The translations under genes and the position numbers were made by a program. The notes under the pieces are model-generated. The model saw nothing but the letters and a program-made list of their open reading frames with translations, made no database searches and had not been told where the DNA came from. Positions 18,609 to 30,100 of a stretch of 64,000 bases of DNA are shown piece after piece; positions within the stretch are counted from its first letter, which is position 1; every line of letters starts with the position of its first letter. The stretch covers positions 124,001 to 188,000 of the forward strand of contig JAGKQI010000062.1 of NCBI GenBank assembly GCA_018806915.1, given 5' to 3'. The stretch is from Phytophthora colocasiae (taxonomy: Eukaryota; Oomycota; Peronosporomycetes; Peronosporales; Peronosporaceae).

Positions 18609-20546
18609 ATGGCTTCAACACCAACATCGGCACCACCTCCACCAACAACCTCGAGCTACCTCATTCCGCCACCTCCGGAACAAGTATTTGACTCTTATGA
18701 AGAGGCAGAGACTGCCCTTCACGCGTGGAATCGGCGCCAAGTTATTGACGTGACAAAGGCCCATAACAAGAAAAACAAGGCAAAAGAAATTCGACAACGT
18801 GATTTCCAATGCGACCACTACGGAAAAACCAAGAACACACGTCACATCCGAGAGGAAGATCGCGTTCGTACACAACGGGGAACAAGCAAAATTGGGTGCA
18901 AGATGAAGATTCGTATTGAAGCGGTCGATGCGAACAATGTGACCGGAAGTTGGAAAATAGTCCATCTTAATGGATCCAACATCCACAACCATCCCGCCTC
19001 TCGTGACCCGAGCTTTCACCCCGGCCATGCCGTTGTGACATGGAACGTTTGACGTCGTCGGACTTGTCTCACACAGACTTAGTTGCTGCGCAGACAGCTG
19101 TCGGTGTGTCACCTCAAGTGGTTGTTGCTACAATTAGAAGTGCTGATCAGGATACAGCAATTATCGCGAAAGATGTGTCGAACAAAAAAATTCAAGTCGT
19201 CGGGAGGCACTGGCTGACGACACACCGACTGAGTTGCTGCTAAAGAAATTGGAAGAGCACAACTTTTTCTTCAAGGTTGACGTGGGCAAAGCAACCTCTA
19301 AACTCCGGGCTTTATTTTGGTCACATCCTGGAATCAAGGAATTTTACGCTTGGAATTCTGACGTCATGGTTATGGATTGCACATACAAGACTAATAATTC
19401 CGATCTACCACTACTGAACATCATTGCTATAACCAACATGAACACTGTGTTGCCCATTGCCCAATGTTTTTTACCCGGTGAAAAAGAAGAAGATTTCCTC
19501 TGGGCTTTACAACAGTTGAAAGAGATGCTTGAATCATACAATATTTCGAAGCCATCAATTATTCTTACCGATCGCGACCAAGCTTGTATGAATGCGCTGG
19601 ATCAAATGTTTCGTGATGTCCCTGCTCTCGTCTGTCGGTGGCATATGGACCGAAATGTTCTTGCCAAAACCCGGACAGTTCTTGGCCAAGTTGAGAATCC
19701 GAACCCTGCTCCTGGACAAGACAAGTACGAGAACACTATTGAGACCAGCGAATTTATGAATTTGTTCTACAAGGCTGCTGATTCGTCGAATGAGGAAGAG
19801 TTTGTAAAATGTTGCGCGGAAATTCGGTCGTGTAACTCGGAACTTGCAGACTATCTCGATCTTCACTGGTGGAAATACAAGACAAAAGTTGTGCGCTGCT
19901 GGACTTCGCAATATTTGCATTTCGGCTATCGTGACACGTCTCCAGTCGAAGCTACACACTCGAAGTGCAAGAGATGGCTGGAGTCGTCTAAAGGAAAATT
20001 GCTGACTGCTTTCGAGAAACTCCTGCCATGGTGGCAAACTTGTATCAAGAACACAAGTTTAGATATTGAGCGAGATGTTGGGAAAATTTCGCACATCTTA
20101 CAAGACGAGCGGTACTCGGCGGTAGTAATGTTCATCAGCAGATATGCTTTGAACGAAACCGCAAATGTGTGGAAACAGGCTGTGGAAATTGTTACCAAGA
20201 AAACATCGATCGCACCCTGTACTGGTACTTTCCGCCGCACAATGGAAGACCCTGTGTGCATGACCTCACCGAGATTGTGAAATCTAATCGACAAAAGAAG
20301 CTACAGGTTCAAGACTTCCATGCTCACTGGCTGACTCGTCGTGGCATCGCAGAGGACTCGAGAGCAAGAGTGTTAGAACCAGCCCCACTACAGTTCAAGA
20401 AGTCCAAGAAACGTAAGACAAAATCGCACAAAAAAAATCACGGCAGTTCAGGCACGGCCAGAGATGCTACTTTCAGCGAGCGTGTCGATGATCAAGACCA
20501 TTGCGGTAAGTATGTCTTCTACAGAATACGTGTAGTCGTGGTCTAA
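18609..20546 (+). pseudogene. MULE transposase (FAR1/WRKY-GCM1-type zinc finger), frameshifted
   Basis: Three or more frames together encode a MULE transposase. The N-terminal part (18,609-19,035) is proline-rich and then has a FAR1-like DNA-binding region with C/H ligands (FQCDHYGK, IGCKMKIRI, IHNHPAS). After frame changes near 19,035 and 19,220 comes the catalytic domain: MVMDCTYKTNNSDLPLL (first D), SIILTDRDQACMNAL (second D), CRWHMDRNV, and SPVEATHSKCKRWL (E region). Another change near 20,225 leads to the C-terminal segment GRPCVHDL, LQVQDFHAHW and a basic tail. The final codons run into a possible intron (donor at 20,506, acceptor at about 20,572) that would join them to the piggyBac half downstream. 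With at least three frameshifts it is not functional. Confidence 0.8.
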
Positions 20547-20572
20547 CCTATTCTGTATTTTGATGAGTGTAG

Positions 20573-21273
20573 CAGATTTGAAGTTGGATAAAGCGACGTT
20601 GTACACCGGAAGATATGGCCCCACCAAATCTACAGTCGCTTTTGCAGATTCACCGATCGGGATGTTTTTTTACTTCTTGCCCAAGAGGTTGTGGATAAAA
20701 GTTGCTGCAGAGACTGAAGCCTACCGACAACGGTGCATTCCAGCTGTTGCGCAGAAAACCAGAGAACGGCAGCTTTCCGCCCAAGTTGAAGACCCCAAGA
20801 AGCGTGTTGAAGACCTGGTTGATATTGTCAACAGGCTGAAGAGGCAGAAGCCGATCAAGGAGTACGAAATTTTGCACGTCATCGGTCTCCTCGCGGCTCG
20901 CACGCTGTGTGGTCACACGGATGGTCTGGAAAAACACTGGAAAGTTGGGGAGGATGGAGCTGTTCCACGGGGCACCTTTGGAAAGTACATGACTCGCGAC
21001 CGATTTAGGATGATTACACGATATCTTCACTTTACCAGCACGGTGAGTCACACGACAGACAAGGCCTTCAGAGTTCGCCCTGCATTGCAAGTGATAGAGA
21101 AAACGTTCCGTCGGGGCTATCGCCTTGGTCCGGTGGTTAGCTTTGACGAAGGTACTATTCCGAATCGAAGCCAGTACAACCCGATACGGGTGTACAACAA
21201 GGATAAACCTCACAAGTACGGGACCAAGTGCTACATGACGTGCTGCGCCGAAACGGGGTATTGTGCCAGGTGA
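20573..21273 (+). pseudogene. piggyBac-like transposase, N-terminal half (plus strand)
   Basis: The frame reads DSPIGMFFYFLPKRLW, YEILHVIGLLAARTLCG, GAVPRGTFGKYMTRDRFRMITRYLHF and VVSFDEGTIPNRSQYN, then KPHKYGTKCYMTCCAETGYCAR. It contains the first catalytic aspartate of a DDE_Tnp_1_7 (piggyBac) domain (FDEG). It stops immediately after a GTGAGC splice-donor-like sequence following YCAR. The intact relative at 52,654-54,953 has its intron at exactly the same place (YCIR). The rest of the protein is found on the opposite strand from 22,732 downward, so this looks like one gene whose second exon has been inverted. Confidence 0.75.
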
Positions 21274-21450
21274 GCTGACAACTATGCGTTCGACAGAATA
21301 ACGAGGTGCTAGACACTGCGAAGTGTCGCAAAAATGCTGCGTTTGTGAACAAGGCAGTGACAATGTATCCTCACATGGAAAATATGACGATTGCAATTGG
21401 GCAGATTAGCATATGGTATGATGGGCAACACTCTTTATTTAGTCTCCTTC

Positions 21451-22732
21451 CTAACACGTTCGGCTGTCTCCAAACAGGCCGCGTCGCTTTAGTGGTGGTG
21501 GGTGCTTTGCCACCTTCGCGCTCACCAACTTTTCGACCAGTTCTAGACTTAGAGAGAAGTAGTAGGATGGAACTGGTCGAAAAGTTGGTGAGATCAAAGG
21601 AGGTTTGTTCAGCACTGTATTTACTTTCTCACTGCATTCTGCGTCACTAACCTCTGTCCGCTTGCGCTTCCGCAGGCGAATTCTTCCCCGTAGGTGTGCA
21701 GGAATCGCAGCCCCACTACCCCATGCACCGTGCCATATTTGACTGCAAGTCAACGTGTTACGTGCTTCTGTACGCCGAACCGTATTGCACAAGGGTATGT
21801 ACCCTTGGAGAGTCTCCGTGCATTCCCGGCAGTAGAATCTGGTCTCGAAGCTCTTTACTTTGGGGGGGGGGGGGCTCAGCGCTGAGCAGACCTTGCAGAG
21901 GAATTGTCGGCTTTTGCTCTTCCCCTTACTCTTGCCCGACTTAGCCTTGTAGAGCTCAGATGTGCTGCGCAGCACGTGGTCGCGATTTCCAGTCGGCACA
22001 CTTGCTAGATCTTCTGCGTGTCGGTTCGTACGAAAACTAGTAGCTGTAACTGCAAGTAACTCCACGTGAAGCTGCCGCATGTACTCCGCATGCGTGGGAA
22101 CACGCCTACCCTTCCGCTTCATGATAATCTTGTGAAGAATAAAGCCATTGACTAGCGCCATATCCACAAATGCCAGAAATAGTTGTCGATAGTATTTCTT
22201 GAATGCAACGCACCGCTGGATAGAATATCGCTGGAGACGGATTTGATCGTGTGTGTCTACGCCACCCATACCAGAATGGTAGTCCGCGATCAATTGCGGG
22301 CAAGGGACCTGCGTGAGAACGCCCGTCTTCTTGTCTTTCCTCGTCACAGATGTCTGCGCTGTGGAGCATCCTGTCGCTATTAGATGCACTGGACTTGAGT
22401 TCATCCAGGCTGCGGCTACAAGTTCTGAATGCTGTCTGCATTGAGCGATTCTGTACGTCCCCCTCGGCATGTTCTGTGGTCTTTCCTTCTGTGGGAACAT
22501 AAGGTCTGACGGCCACCCAAGTCGATCCGAACGCTGAGTTCCGACATAGTAGAAGCCTAGAGGCAGTAGTGCGAGTGCCAAAGCTGGGGGGGGGCTGTAG
22601 AAATTATCCGCGACAACCAATCTCTGCTTTGCTTGTCCATCAAAAGTTTTCGAAACATTGCGGATGACAGCTCTCTGCGATGAGCCTTGTATCTTCTTCT
22701 TGTCTGGCTCAGCACCAAGATATACTTCAACT
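21451..22732 (-). pseudogene. piggyBac-like transposase, C-terminal half (minus strand, inverted)
   Basis: After a splice acceptor (a pyrimidine-rich run ending TTTTACAG) the frame begins RVEVYLGAEPD. It continues with LVVADNFYS (second aspartate), PLGFYYVGTQRSDRLG, QLIADYHSGMGGVDTHDQIRLQRYS (third aspartate) and KKYYRQLFLAFVDMALVN. It ends with a C-terminal cysteine-rich domain (CKVCSAL, FYCREC, TCSQIWH). This is precisely the part missing from the plus-strand half at 20,573-21,273. The 3' end of the frame runs through a 23-nt inverted repeat and continues to a stop at 21,451. Runs of 12 G and 9 G interrupt the gene region near 21,865 and 22,585. I infer an inversion with one breakpoint in or near the intron. 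Confidence 0.75.
21521..21592. repeat. Perfect inverted repeat, 23-nt arms
   Basis: Arms at 21521-21543 and 21570-21592 are exact reverse complements (starting CTCACCAACTTTTCGACCAG), with a 26-nt spacer. It lies inside the tail of the inverted piggyBac half. It may be a foldback scar linked to the inversion, or a remnant of transposon end sequence. Confidence 0.7.
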
Positions 22733-23098
22733 CTGTAAAATAAAATAAAATAAAAAAATACAGAATACAAGAACAATGTTAGTAACTAATAGGCTCCAGT
22801 CATACAGAACTAGATAGTAACAGATAAATTGTTGCGATCGTCCAGCAATAATTAAACTAAGTCATTCTCTTAATCGGTATAATACAGAACAATTTCCCGC
22901 GTTAATTGGGTTAAATATCGTATTAACCCTTTGACAATAACTGTCGGATTTAATTCATTTGCAATAAAATAAAAAATTGTGTTGACCATTTTTATTTTGG
23001 TCAACACATATGATTTTTTGGTACCTCGAGCTCCGTAACCTCGAGCTCCATAGATTTTCCCCACTTTCTCCTGTTCCAGTGAAGCTTCTTACGCTAAA

Positions 23099-23824
23099 AT
23101 GTCGGTGGTGACTCTGCGTTTGTTCCTTCTTGTTGCAACTGTTGCCTTTGCAGCAGCTCAACGCAAACTGGAGACTGGTACGAAGCTGGAATGGCCAGCG
23201 TTGCGATTCCACTTCACTATCAAGCAAGAAAGCATGAAAGTGTACGACCAGACTTCGTTCGACATGTACGCAAACCCGATCGTACTAGACGCCAACAAGA
23301 ATGTACTGTACGATGTCTACGCTACTTTCACGCTACCGAAAGCTCTGCACAACTACACACTCGTGGACGGTATCGCGTATTCGGAATCGACGCCATTTAC
23401 GACTGGAAGTTCTTCGGGAACTCCTACGCCTCAAACTGTATGTTTGGACACTGAATCTGGCAAACTTCCAGCGATTAACTCCATTGTCGAAGCTGTAAAT
23501 GAAGCTACTGCTGCGTCTGGCAACGGGAGTGCTTCATCTACCTGTGCGACAGGAAGTTCGTACGAGACGGAGATTAACGGAGGAGACTACATCATTTGTG
23601 TCTCAGGAACGACCGGATTCACGATGAAAGGAGCGGATATGGACATTTCGGTGGAGTATTTGGAGAGTCATATCGACATTCAACCACCGACTTTGGACCG
23701 TGTTGCTGCGAGCAAATGCAAGGATTTGGGACTCTCCAGCTCGGTTAGTGCGATCGGACACGCTCTTCTCACTGGTGAACCGATGCCGACTCGGAAGGCG
23801 AAGCGAGGAATTGATCTGGATTGA
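23099..23824 (+). pseudogene. H3: truncated hydrolase-family gene, N-terminal domain only
   Basis: A 241-residue frame starting with a signal peptide (MSVVTLRLFLLVATVAFAAA) and containing all the conserved blocks of the family's N-terminal domain (EWPALRFHFTIK, FDMYANPIVLD, VLYDVYATFT, NYTLVDGIAYS, GADMDISVEYLES). It stops at RGIDLD, just before the cysteine cluster and the HGxG motif, and nothing of the hydrolase domain follows downstream. It is closest to H2. The right end of the MULE is 37 nt upstream of the ATG, and no initiator motif remains in between. It is probably a pseudogene, although a secreted protein made of the N-terminal domain alone is possible. Confidence 0.7.
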
Positions 23825-24242
23825 TGATTTTTTTTTTTCAAGTAACTTTTGTTCCTAAAAGTTTCTAGTTATACTTCAATGCAAATTACTACCTGGTGGT
23901 TCAAGAAATGACCCTACTCAAGGTGAATCTCATCGGAATTACTTCGAAGTAGTACATTAAACCCACAACTTTACAGCTGCGAGGAACGAATTTCGTTACA
24001 ATAATACAAAACCCGAAGACTTTTGGATAGTCATCAAACTTCGTACACAATATCGAACACTCCCAGAGCTGCTCGAAGAGTTCTTAATAGTGCCGGTACA
24101 TGTAAGAGTCTTTGCGATTTGCCAACGTTTACGCTGAGCTCGAATACTGTAGTCAGCAGTTCTCGTCTATCCGGAGGAGTTCGAACCCCATCTCCCGTGG
24201 TGTATTGTCCCATTATCCGATTTGGCTTCACCAGCACAAGTC
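23825..24242 (+). other. Intergenic region between H3 and H4
   Basis: About 420 bp with a poly-T run of about 12 nt directly after H3. No gene or repeat was recognised. It should contain the H4 promoter, but I found no exact YTCATTYY close to the H4 start codon. Confidence 0.5.
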
Positions 24243-25432
24243 ATGACGTTCGCTTCTGTGTGGGTTATCGTTGTCTTCGCCACTTTAATCACTTGGACAA
24301 CAGCCGTATCAACGGACTGGCCGTCATTGGAATTTCACTTCACATTCAAGCGGAACACCATGAAAATCCATGGACAGTCAAATTTCTCGATGTATGCAAA
24401 CCCCGTGCTCTACGATGTCTGGTCGACTTTTACTGAGGATAAAACCGTGTACAATTATTCTCTCGTGAATGGTGTTGGCTTCGTATCAAGCGCCTTGAAC
24501 GACAGCACGGTAGATCCGTCAGTGATTTGTCTAGACAATGAACTTGGAGATTTACCTCCTATCAACTCTCTTATCAGGTCTCTTAACGATGCCGTTGCAA
24601 TAGCAGATCATACAGGGGGATTGATCCAGTGTTCAAGAGGAAATTTGTTTAAAACCGAGGTCAACGGATTCGAATTCGCGGTTTGCGCCTTGGGTTCATC
24701 GGGCTTTACGATGCAAAACAGCGATGTGGATGTGGAGGTTCGATATCTCGATAACCCTGTGACTATGTACAAGGTAATTCGTGATTTAACTCCAAACTGT
24801 ACTGCAAAAGCAAGTGCAAACTTTGTGACACCTCTGGCAAAGTCATTATTGACTGGAAATTCAATTCTGGCAAGGGAAAGACACCTGAAAGCTGAATTTG
24901 ACTTTTCCTTCAAAGGATTTTCATCCTGTACATGTAAGTCTGCTGTTCGTCCGTGTGTTTTCATCCACGGCATGGGAGTTTCGGAAGAGTTTCCAGAAAA
25001 TCAAGATAATTTCACGGAATATTGGGGTGATCACTTAGAAGACCACTCTCCGTGTTGTTCGTCGTTGCAATTCGCACATTTAGACACTGTGAACAACACT
25101 TGGACAAGTGCAAAGCAACAGCAGAAAGTGTGCGATCGAATCCTCGCAGTAAGCAACACCAGCACAGACTCAACTGTCAGTGACACAATTATTGTGACGC
25201 ATTCAATGGGAAATCTCATGTTTGCTGGAGCTATTGCAAATGGGAGATGTAATCTGGATTCCAGTTCTACTTGGGTAGGACTGGCAGCCCCAATGAAAGG
25301 TAGTATGGCGTCGGATTTCGTCCAGGAATCCTGTGCGGGGGAGACGAATGTTGTATGGGAAAGGATCGGGAATATTACGGGTCGATGTCCACCGAGTAAA
25401 GCGTTAAGATCACTGGCATATCAAGGAGGTAA
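24243..25432 (+). pseudogene. H4 (5' part): lipase-like hydrolase disrupted by a gypsy element
   Basis: The ATG at 24243 opens a signal peptide (MTFASVWVIVVFATLITWTTA). The N-terminal domain (DWPSLEFHFTFKRNTMK, FSMYANP, NYSLVNG) and most of the hydrolase domain follow: CSTCKSAV-like cysteine cluster, HGMG, THSMGN, and SSTWVGLAAPMKGS. The frame then runs into the LTR of the 25,433-34,884 element after the GTAA at 25429-25432 and stops within it at 25454. The remaining codons are at 34,885-35,216. Apart from the insertion this part is open and complete. H4 groups with H5, H6 and H7 by its DWPSL...FxFTxKR block. Confidence 0.85.
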
Positions 25433-26150
25433 AGTAAGCTTTGTCTTCTACTAGCGCTGTAGTTCGTCACGACCACACCCACAACCACGAGCTTCACCCC
25501 GATCAAAGGTGTCACTCGAGGAGCTTAACTCCAACAGACCCCTAACAATGCACTTAATATCGAATATACAGTAGCCTGCAGGAGATAATTCTCACGTCTG
25601 AGTGCGGCAATGAAGAGAAACGTCAGGATCTTTGCCAAACCCGGGCTCTAGAGGGCTGCTGATACCTCTGTCTCGATGTGGGCTGCTGATACCACGAGCC
25701 AGGGTCCTACGGGGCTGCTGATACCCGTGTCCTGTCACACCCGACGCAACTCCTGAACTACAACACTAACCAACCGCCAATACACCCCTTCCTCACTTAG
25801 TTTATTCGCGGCCCAGTACCAACACCGGCACTTAGCACTGCTCGACCGATAGCTCTGCCAGCTACTCGGCAAATCTCAAACTGACCTCTACTGCTACCGC
25901 CTCGCACCCACCATGGCGTCCTGCCAGCCGTCCACTGTGTACCCAGCGAATCTCTGCGGCTCTTCAAGTACCACGATCTTCGGCCGAAGAGTCGTGAACC
26001 TGGATTCTTCGTCAGCGGGTCTCATTCTTCAACCCGGCCCGCTCGTCGTGTCTTCTTCTTCTGCTTGCCTTCAGTCTGCCATCCGCTCGTCCGTCATATG
26101 CCGCTCGTCGTCTGCTACTCGTCTGCCAAAGAAATGTCGTCATCCTTACT
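25433..26150 (-). repeat. 3' LTR of gypsy-1
   Basis: 718 bp. It contains three spaced copies of GGGCTGCTGATACC (about 25,656-25,730). It also holds an open frame on the plus strand starting ATGGCGTCCTGCC at about 25,913, opposite to the element's own genes. Confidence 0.92.
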
Positions 26151-26206
26151 CTCTTCCCCTTCGATCGGATCGTCCTCGATCCGTGCGACTTGGTCCGGCT
26201 ATCGTA

Positions 26207-27103
26207 TTACTGCGGGGTCTTAGTTGTCGTCTTCGCCGTGCTCTCCTGCTGCGTCGCCGTCTTCATCTCCTGGTCGCCGTTCTGTTCTGCCGGCGTCTGC
26301 TTCTCGTTCTGTGCACATCCGCCCGTCACTCCAGAGTTGTTCAAAGTCTCGCTGGTTGATCCACATCCGCTTCGGCATCCTCGCGTCAAGTCGATCTCCC
26401 AAACATTCAACTTCAAATTCAAGCACGTAACGCCCTGTACGCGTCCGGTACTTTCGTCGGCGACGTTCCACCACGGCTCCTTCAGCTGGTATTTGCGGCA
26501 ACCGGGGACGTCGAGCGATATCAGCTCCTCTTCTTCCTTGCGCTGCGAAGACATAGATCCGCTCCTCTTCGTCTTCTTCATCGGCGATTCTGCGCAGTTC
26601 TCGTTCGAGTTCCTCGAGTTCGTGCTGTTCCCGCCTTCGTACAAGTCCACGTCCATCCGCCTGGCTCGTTTGCCTGCGGCCACTTTGTTCATCTCGACTT
26701 CCGTCTCCTTGGCCAGCTCAATGGCTTCGTCCATCCGTCGCTCTTGCTCGCTTTTCTCCGTCAGTCTCGGCAGTATCACGTCGTTCTGTCCCAAGATCAC
26801 TTCCTGCAACGCCACGTACTGAGTCTTCAAGATCGGCTTGTTCTGCACGTACTCCCACATCGAATTCGGCTTCGGCGTTCCGAGGTACTCCTCCACGCAT
26901 CCTCGAGCGGGTTCGACCGGCAATATTGTCTCGGCTACTGCTGCTGTGTGCGCGCTGCTTTCGTTTTCTTCCTCCGTTACTCTTGCGGCGGTCGTCCTCG
27001 GCTGTTGCGACGTTTCCTCTTTCGGAGTCTGCTGCAATGGCTGCTGTGGTGTCGAAACCTTCGGTGGCGTCGACATGGTAATCCTCCGGCTCGTCGGTCT
27101 CAC
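26207..27103 (-). CDS. gypsy-1 3' ORF, unknown function
   Basis: A 298-codon frame that overlaps the last 386 nt of pol in a different frame and extends to within 57 bp of the LTR. The middle is charged and helical (QERRMDEAIELAKETEVEMNKVAAGKRARR) with a nuclear-localisation-like basic run (PMKKTKRS). The segment SLDVPGCRKYQLKEPWWNV follows. In the neighbouring frame 26,220-26,501 a coherent segment, RTRTGRYVLEFEVE...KRMWINQRDFEQLW, appears. I suspect that one frameshift links the two. A similar module (AGRYETQHRVLYRD...AAWLTAQQFEQLL) ends the gag-only element at 36,804-37,451. It may be a targeting or chromatin-binding module, but I do not recognise a named domain. Confidence 0.5.
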   Translation of the reverse strand: MRPTSRRITMSTPPKVSTPQQPLQQTPKEETSQQPRTTAARVTEEENESSAHTAAVAETILPVEPARGCVEEYLGTPKPNSMWEYVQNKPILKTQYVALQEVILGQNDVILPRLTEKSEQERRMDEAIELAKETEVEMNKVAAGKRARRMDVDLYEGGNSTNSRNSNENCAESPMKKTKRSGSMSSQRKEEEELISLDVPGCRKYQLKEPWWNVADESTGRVQGVTCLNLKLNVWEIDLTRGCRSGCGSTSETLNNSGVTGGCAQNEKQTPAEQNGDQEMKTATQQESTAKTTTKTPQ

Positions 27104-30100
27104 TCTTCTGCATTTCGGCTTCCAGATTTGCTAGTGTGGATGCTGCTATTGAGCCATCGGCTAGTAAGGCATTTCCTGCGTCTGTGTTTCTTGCCCTTTT
27201 CTGTGGATTTTCTTCTGTGGCACTTTCCTCGTCTTCTGAATCAATGTCGGCTGCTGCAACTGCCTCCTCACGTAAATCCGCAGAAATGTCCTCAGCCATA
27301 GCGTCTAGCAAATGCGTGGGATAATAGTAGCTGATAAGGAACGAGCAATGCGTGACCAGCTCCTGCCCTGACTCCAGCATCTCCACACGGTAGTTGTCAT
27401 ATCCAGCTGCCTCCAAAATCTTCGCCGGTCCTCTCCATCGATGGCCGAACTTAGTAATACCTGGTCCTCGAGCAGGTCTGTAGATCCACACTAATTGTCC
27501 AATGCGAAACTCACTCCGTTGACGTACATTCCTCTGGTTGTAGTACATCGCCTGCCTTGCTTGTTCTTTCTGCAAAGCCACGGCTGCCAGCTCTTGGGCC
27601 TTCTTCAAGTCCTGCATTAGCACTTCATGATAGTCGTCGAGTGTACTGTGCGGGCATTCCAATCTACTCCGCCGTAGTAATTCCGCAGGCATCCGGAGCT
27701 TCCTCCCCATCATCAGTTCGTTAGGTTGATAGCCATGGGTAGCGTGTTTAGCCGAATTGTATGCATACAGCGCACACGGTAGGAAGTCGTCCCAGTCATC
27801 CTGCTGCTCACTCACGTATAGGCTAATCATGTCCTTCCAAGTTCGGTGGAACCGTTCTACCAGCCCCAGCAAATTCGGTCGATACGGCACTGGTGTCGAT
27901 AACTTCGTCTGTAAAAGGCCAAGTAGTTCCGCTATCATGCGACTGCCAAATTCACGTGCACCGTCCATCATAATCTCCCTCATTGGTCCGAACACTAGGA
28001 TCACCTTCTCCATCAGGAATCGTGCAATGGCCTTGGCCGTGTGATCGGGTACAGCCGCAGCTACTGCGTACCTCGTCGTATATTCCACTGCAGCTATCAC
28101 ATAGCGATTTCCTGCTTCGGTTTCCGGTAAGGGGCCTGCTACATCGATCGCCCAGCGGTCACCAACTGCTCCGGTCCTAACACTTCTCAATGGAGGAACC
28201 ACCGTTTTTGGTCTCGCTTTTCGTGATCCACAATCTTGGCACGCTGAGATCCATTGCTGCACCGCCTCAGCCATCTTCGGCCACCAGTACAATCGTCGTA
28301 AGCGCTCTAGCGTCTGAGATCCGCAAAGATGTCCAGCCCATATACTATCGTGCGCTTCTTTATAGGCCAATGCCCAGTAAACTACCGGCAATATCATTCT
28401 GCTTTCGCCATCACCAATATCCACTTTCACTAGCCCATCGTCATCTTCATACACTCGCTTGCCTCTGTACGAGCCCTTCAGCTTTAGCCGCTGCACCATG
28501 TTCGAGGTAGACTGCTCTCTTTTCACATCCTCATCCGTGAACTGTACAATACCGAGTTTCGCTGCTTCTACGCGCTGCACTTGCGCTACACGAATCACTG
28601 CTTCAGCTGCATGGTCAACAATCGTCTCTGCATCACCTGAGTTGTTGTCGGCGTTATTTTTAGGTTCCGCAGGTCCAATGGCCACATCGTCTGAGGTGTC
28701 CGCCTCCTTTTCTTCTTCATCTGCTGTTGCTGGTCCTCTCGATAAGGCATCTGCCACGTGATTCTCTCGTCCTGGTCGATACTCAATAGTAAAGTCGTAT
28801 TCCGGCAGCGTCAAAGCCCACCGGTGTAGTCGTCCAGCCGGTTCCTTGGCCGTCATTAGCCACTTGAGCGCTACATGATCAGTGATGATCGTAAAGTGCC
28901 TGCCATACAGATGCGGTCGAAACAAGCGAACCGCCCACACCACCGCCAAACACTCCAGCTCTGAAATACTATACTTGGCCACCGTCGGGTTGTTGACCTT
29001 CGACGCGTAAGCCACCGGTTGATCTCCCCGTCCTTGGTCTTGCGATAGCACTGCCCCCAGTCCCGTCTTCGATGCGTCGGTCGTGAGTTTAAATGGCAAA
29101 CGGTAGTCCGGGTAAATCAACACCGGCTTCGTACTCAACCATGCCTTCGCCCAAGCAAAAGCTTCTTCTTGTGCGGCTCCCCATTCCCACTTAGTGCTCT
29201 TCCGCAGAAGGCTTGTCAATGGTGCCATCCGCGTACCAAACTCAGGAACAAAGCGGCGATAGTAACCCGCTAAGGCCACAAATCTGCGCACTTGTGCGTC
29301 ATCCGTAGGTGTAGGAAAGTCGACAATAGCCCGTACCAGTCGTTCAGTGGGCTTAATCCCTTCCGGCGTCAAGTCATGTCCGAGATACTCCATGCGAGTC
29401 GTCGCAAATGAGCACTTCGATGCCTTCAAGCTCAATCCAGCTTCCGACAACCGTTCCAGTACAATAGCTAACTCAACCACGTGCTGAGCGACACTGCCCT
29501 TGGTGAAGATAATTACATCATCCAAGTACACGAGACAACAGACCCAAGTCAAACCACGTAGAACGCAGTCCATCAGTCGTTGAAAAGTGCTGGGCGCGTT
29601 GCAAAGCCCAAACGGCATCCGCGTGAATTGAAACAGGCCTCTTCGAGTCGTAAACGCTGTCTTCGGCTTATCACCAGCAGCTACGCCAAGTTGCCAATAT
29701 CCGGAATGCAAGTCAAGACTCGAAAACCGCTGCGATCCATGCAAAGCTTCAAGAGTTTCATCCACCCGAGGCAATGGGTATACGTCCTTCAAAGTCACCG
29801 CGTTCAAAGCTCGGTAATCAATGCAGAAGCGTACACTTCCGTCCTTCTTGCGAACTATCACCACCGGAAAACCCCATGCACCTTGCCCTGGTTCAATCAC
29901 TCCCTGCTTCAGCATATCATCCACTTCCTTGTCGATGAGCGCGTTCTCTGCGACTGCATGCCGTCGTCGTCGTAGCATGATCGGTGCAGCATCACCAGTA
30001 TTGATGTGGTGTTCTACGTTGACTTTTGCTAACGGCGGGCATCCTGTCTTCTTTTCGACGATCCCAGAGTACTGCCTCAGCAAAGCGATCACCAAGTCTC

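Larger units (their letters stand above)
18224..23061 (+). mobile_element. MULE DNA transposon with long inverted ends and 9-bp target duplication
   Basis: The element starts GGGAAAATCTATGGAGCTCG at 18224 and ends with the reverse complement at 23061. The inverted ends match over about 100 bp, with small gaps, through the segment containing GTTGACCAAAATAAAAA. The 9-bp sequence CACTTTCTC flanks both sides (18215-18223 and 23062-23070), a length typical of MULE insertions. Inside are a decayed MULE transposase (18,609-20,546) and two opposed halves of a piggyBac transposase (20,573-22,732). The right end lies 37 nt before the ATG of H3, so the element separates H3 from its original upstream DNA. 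Confidence 0.85.

Noticed and set aside
25913..26359. Plus-strand open frame in the left gypsy-1 LTR as a host gene
   Set aside because: It lies in the LTR, is repeated in the other LTR, and has low-complexity serine-rich content.
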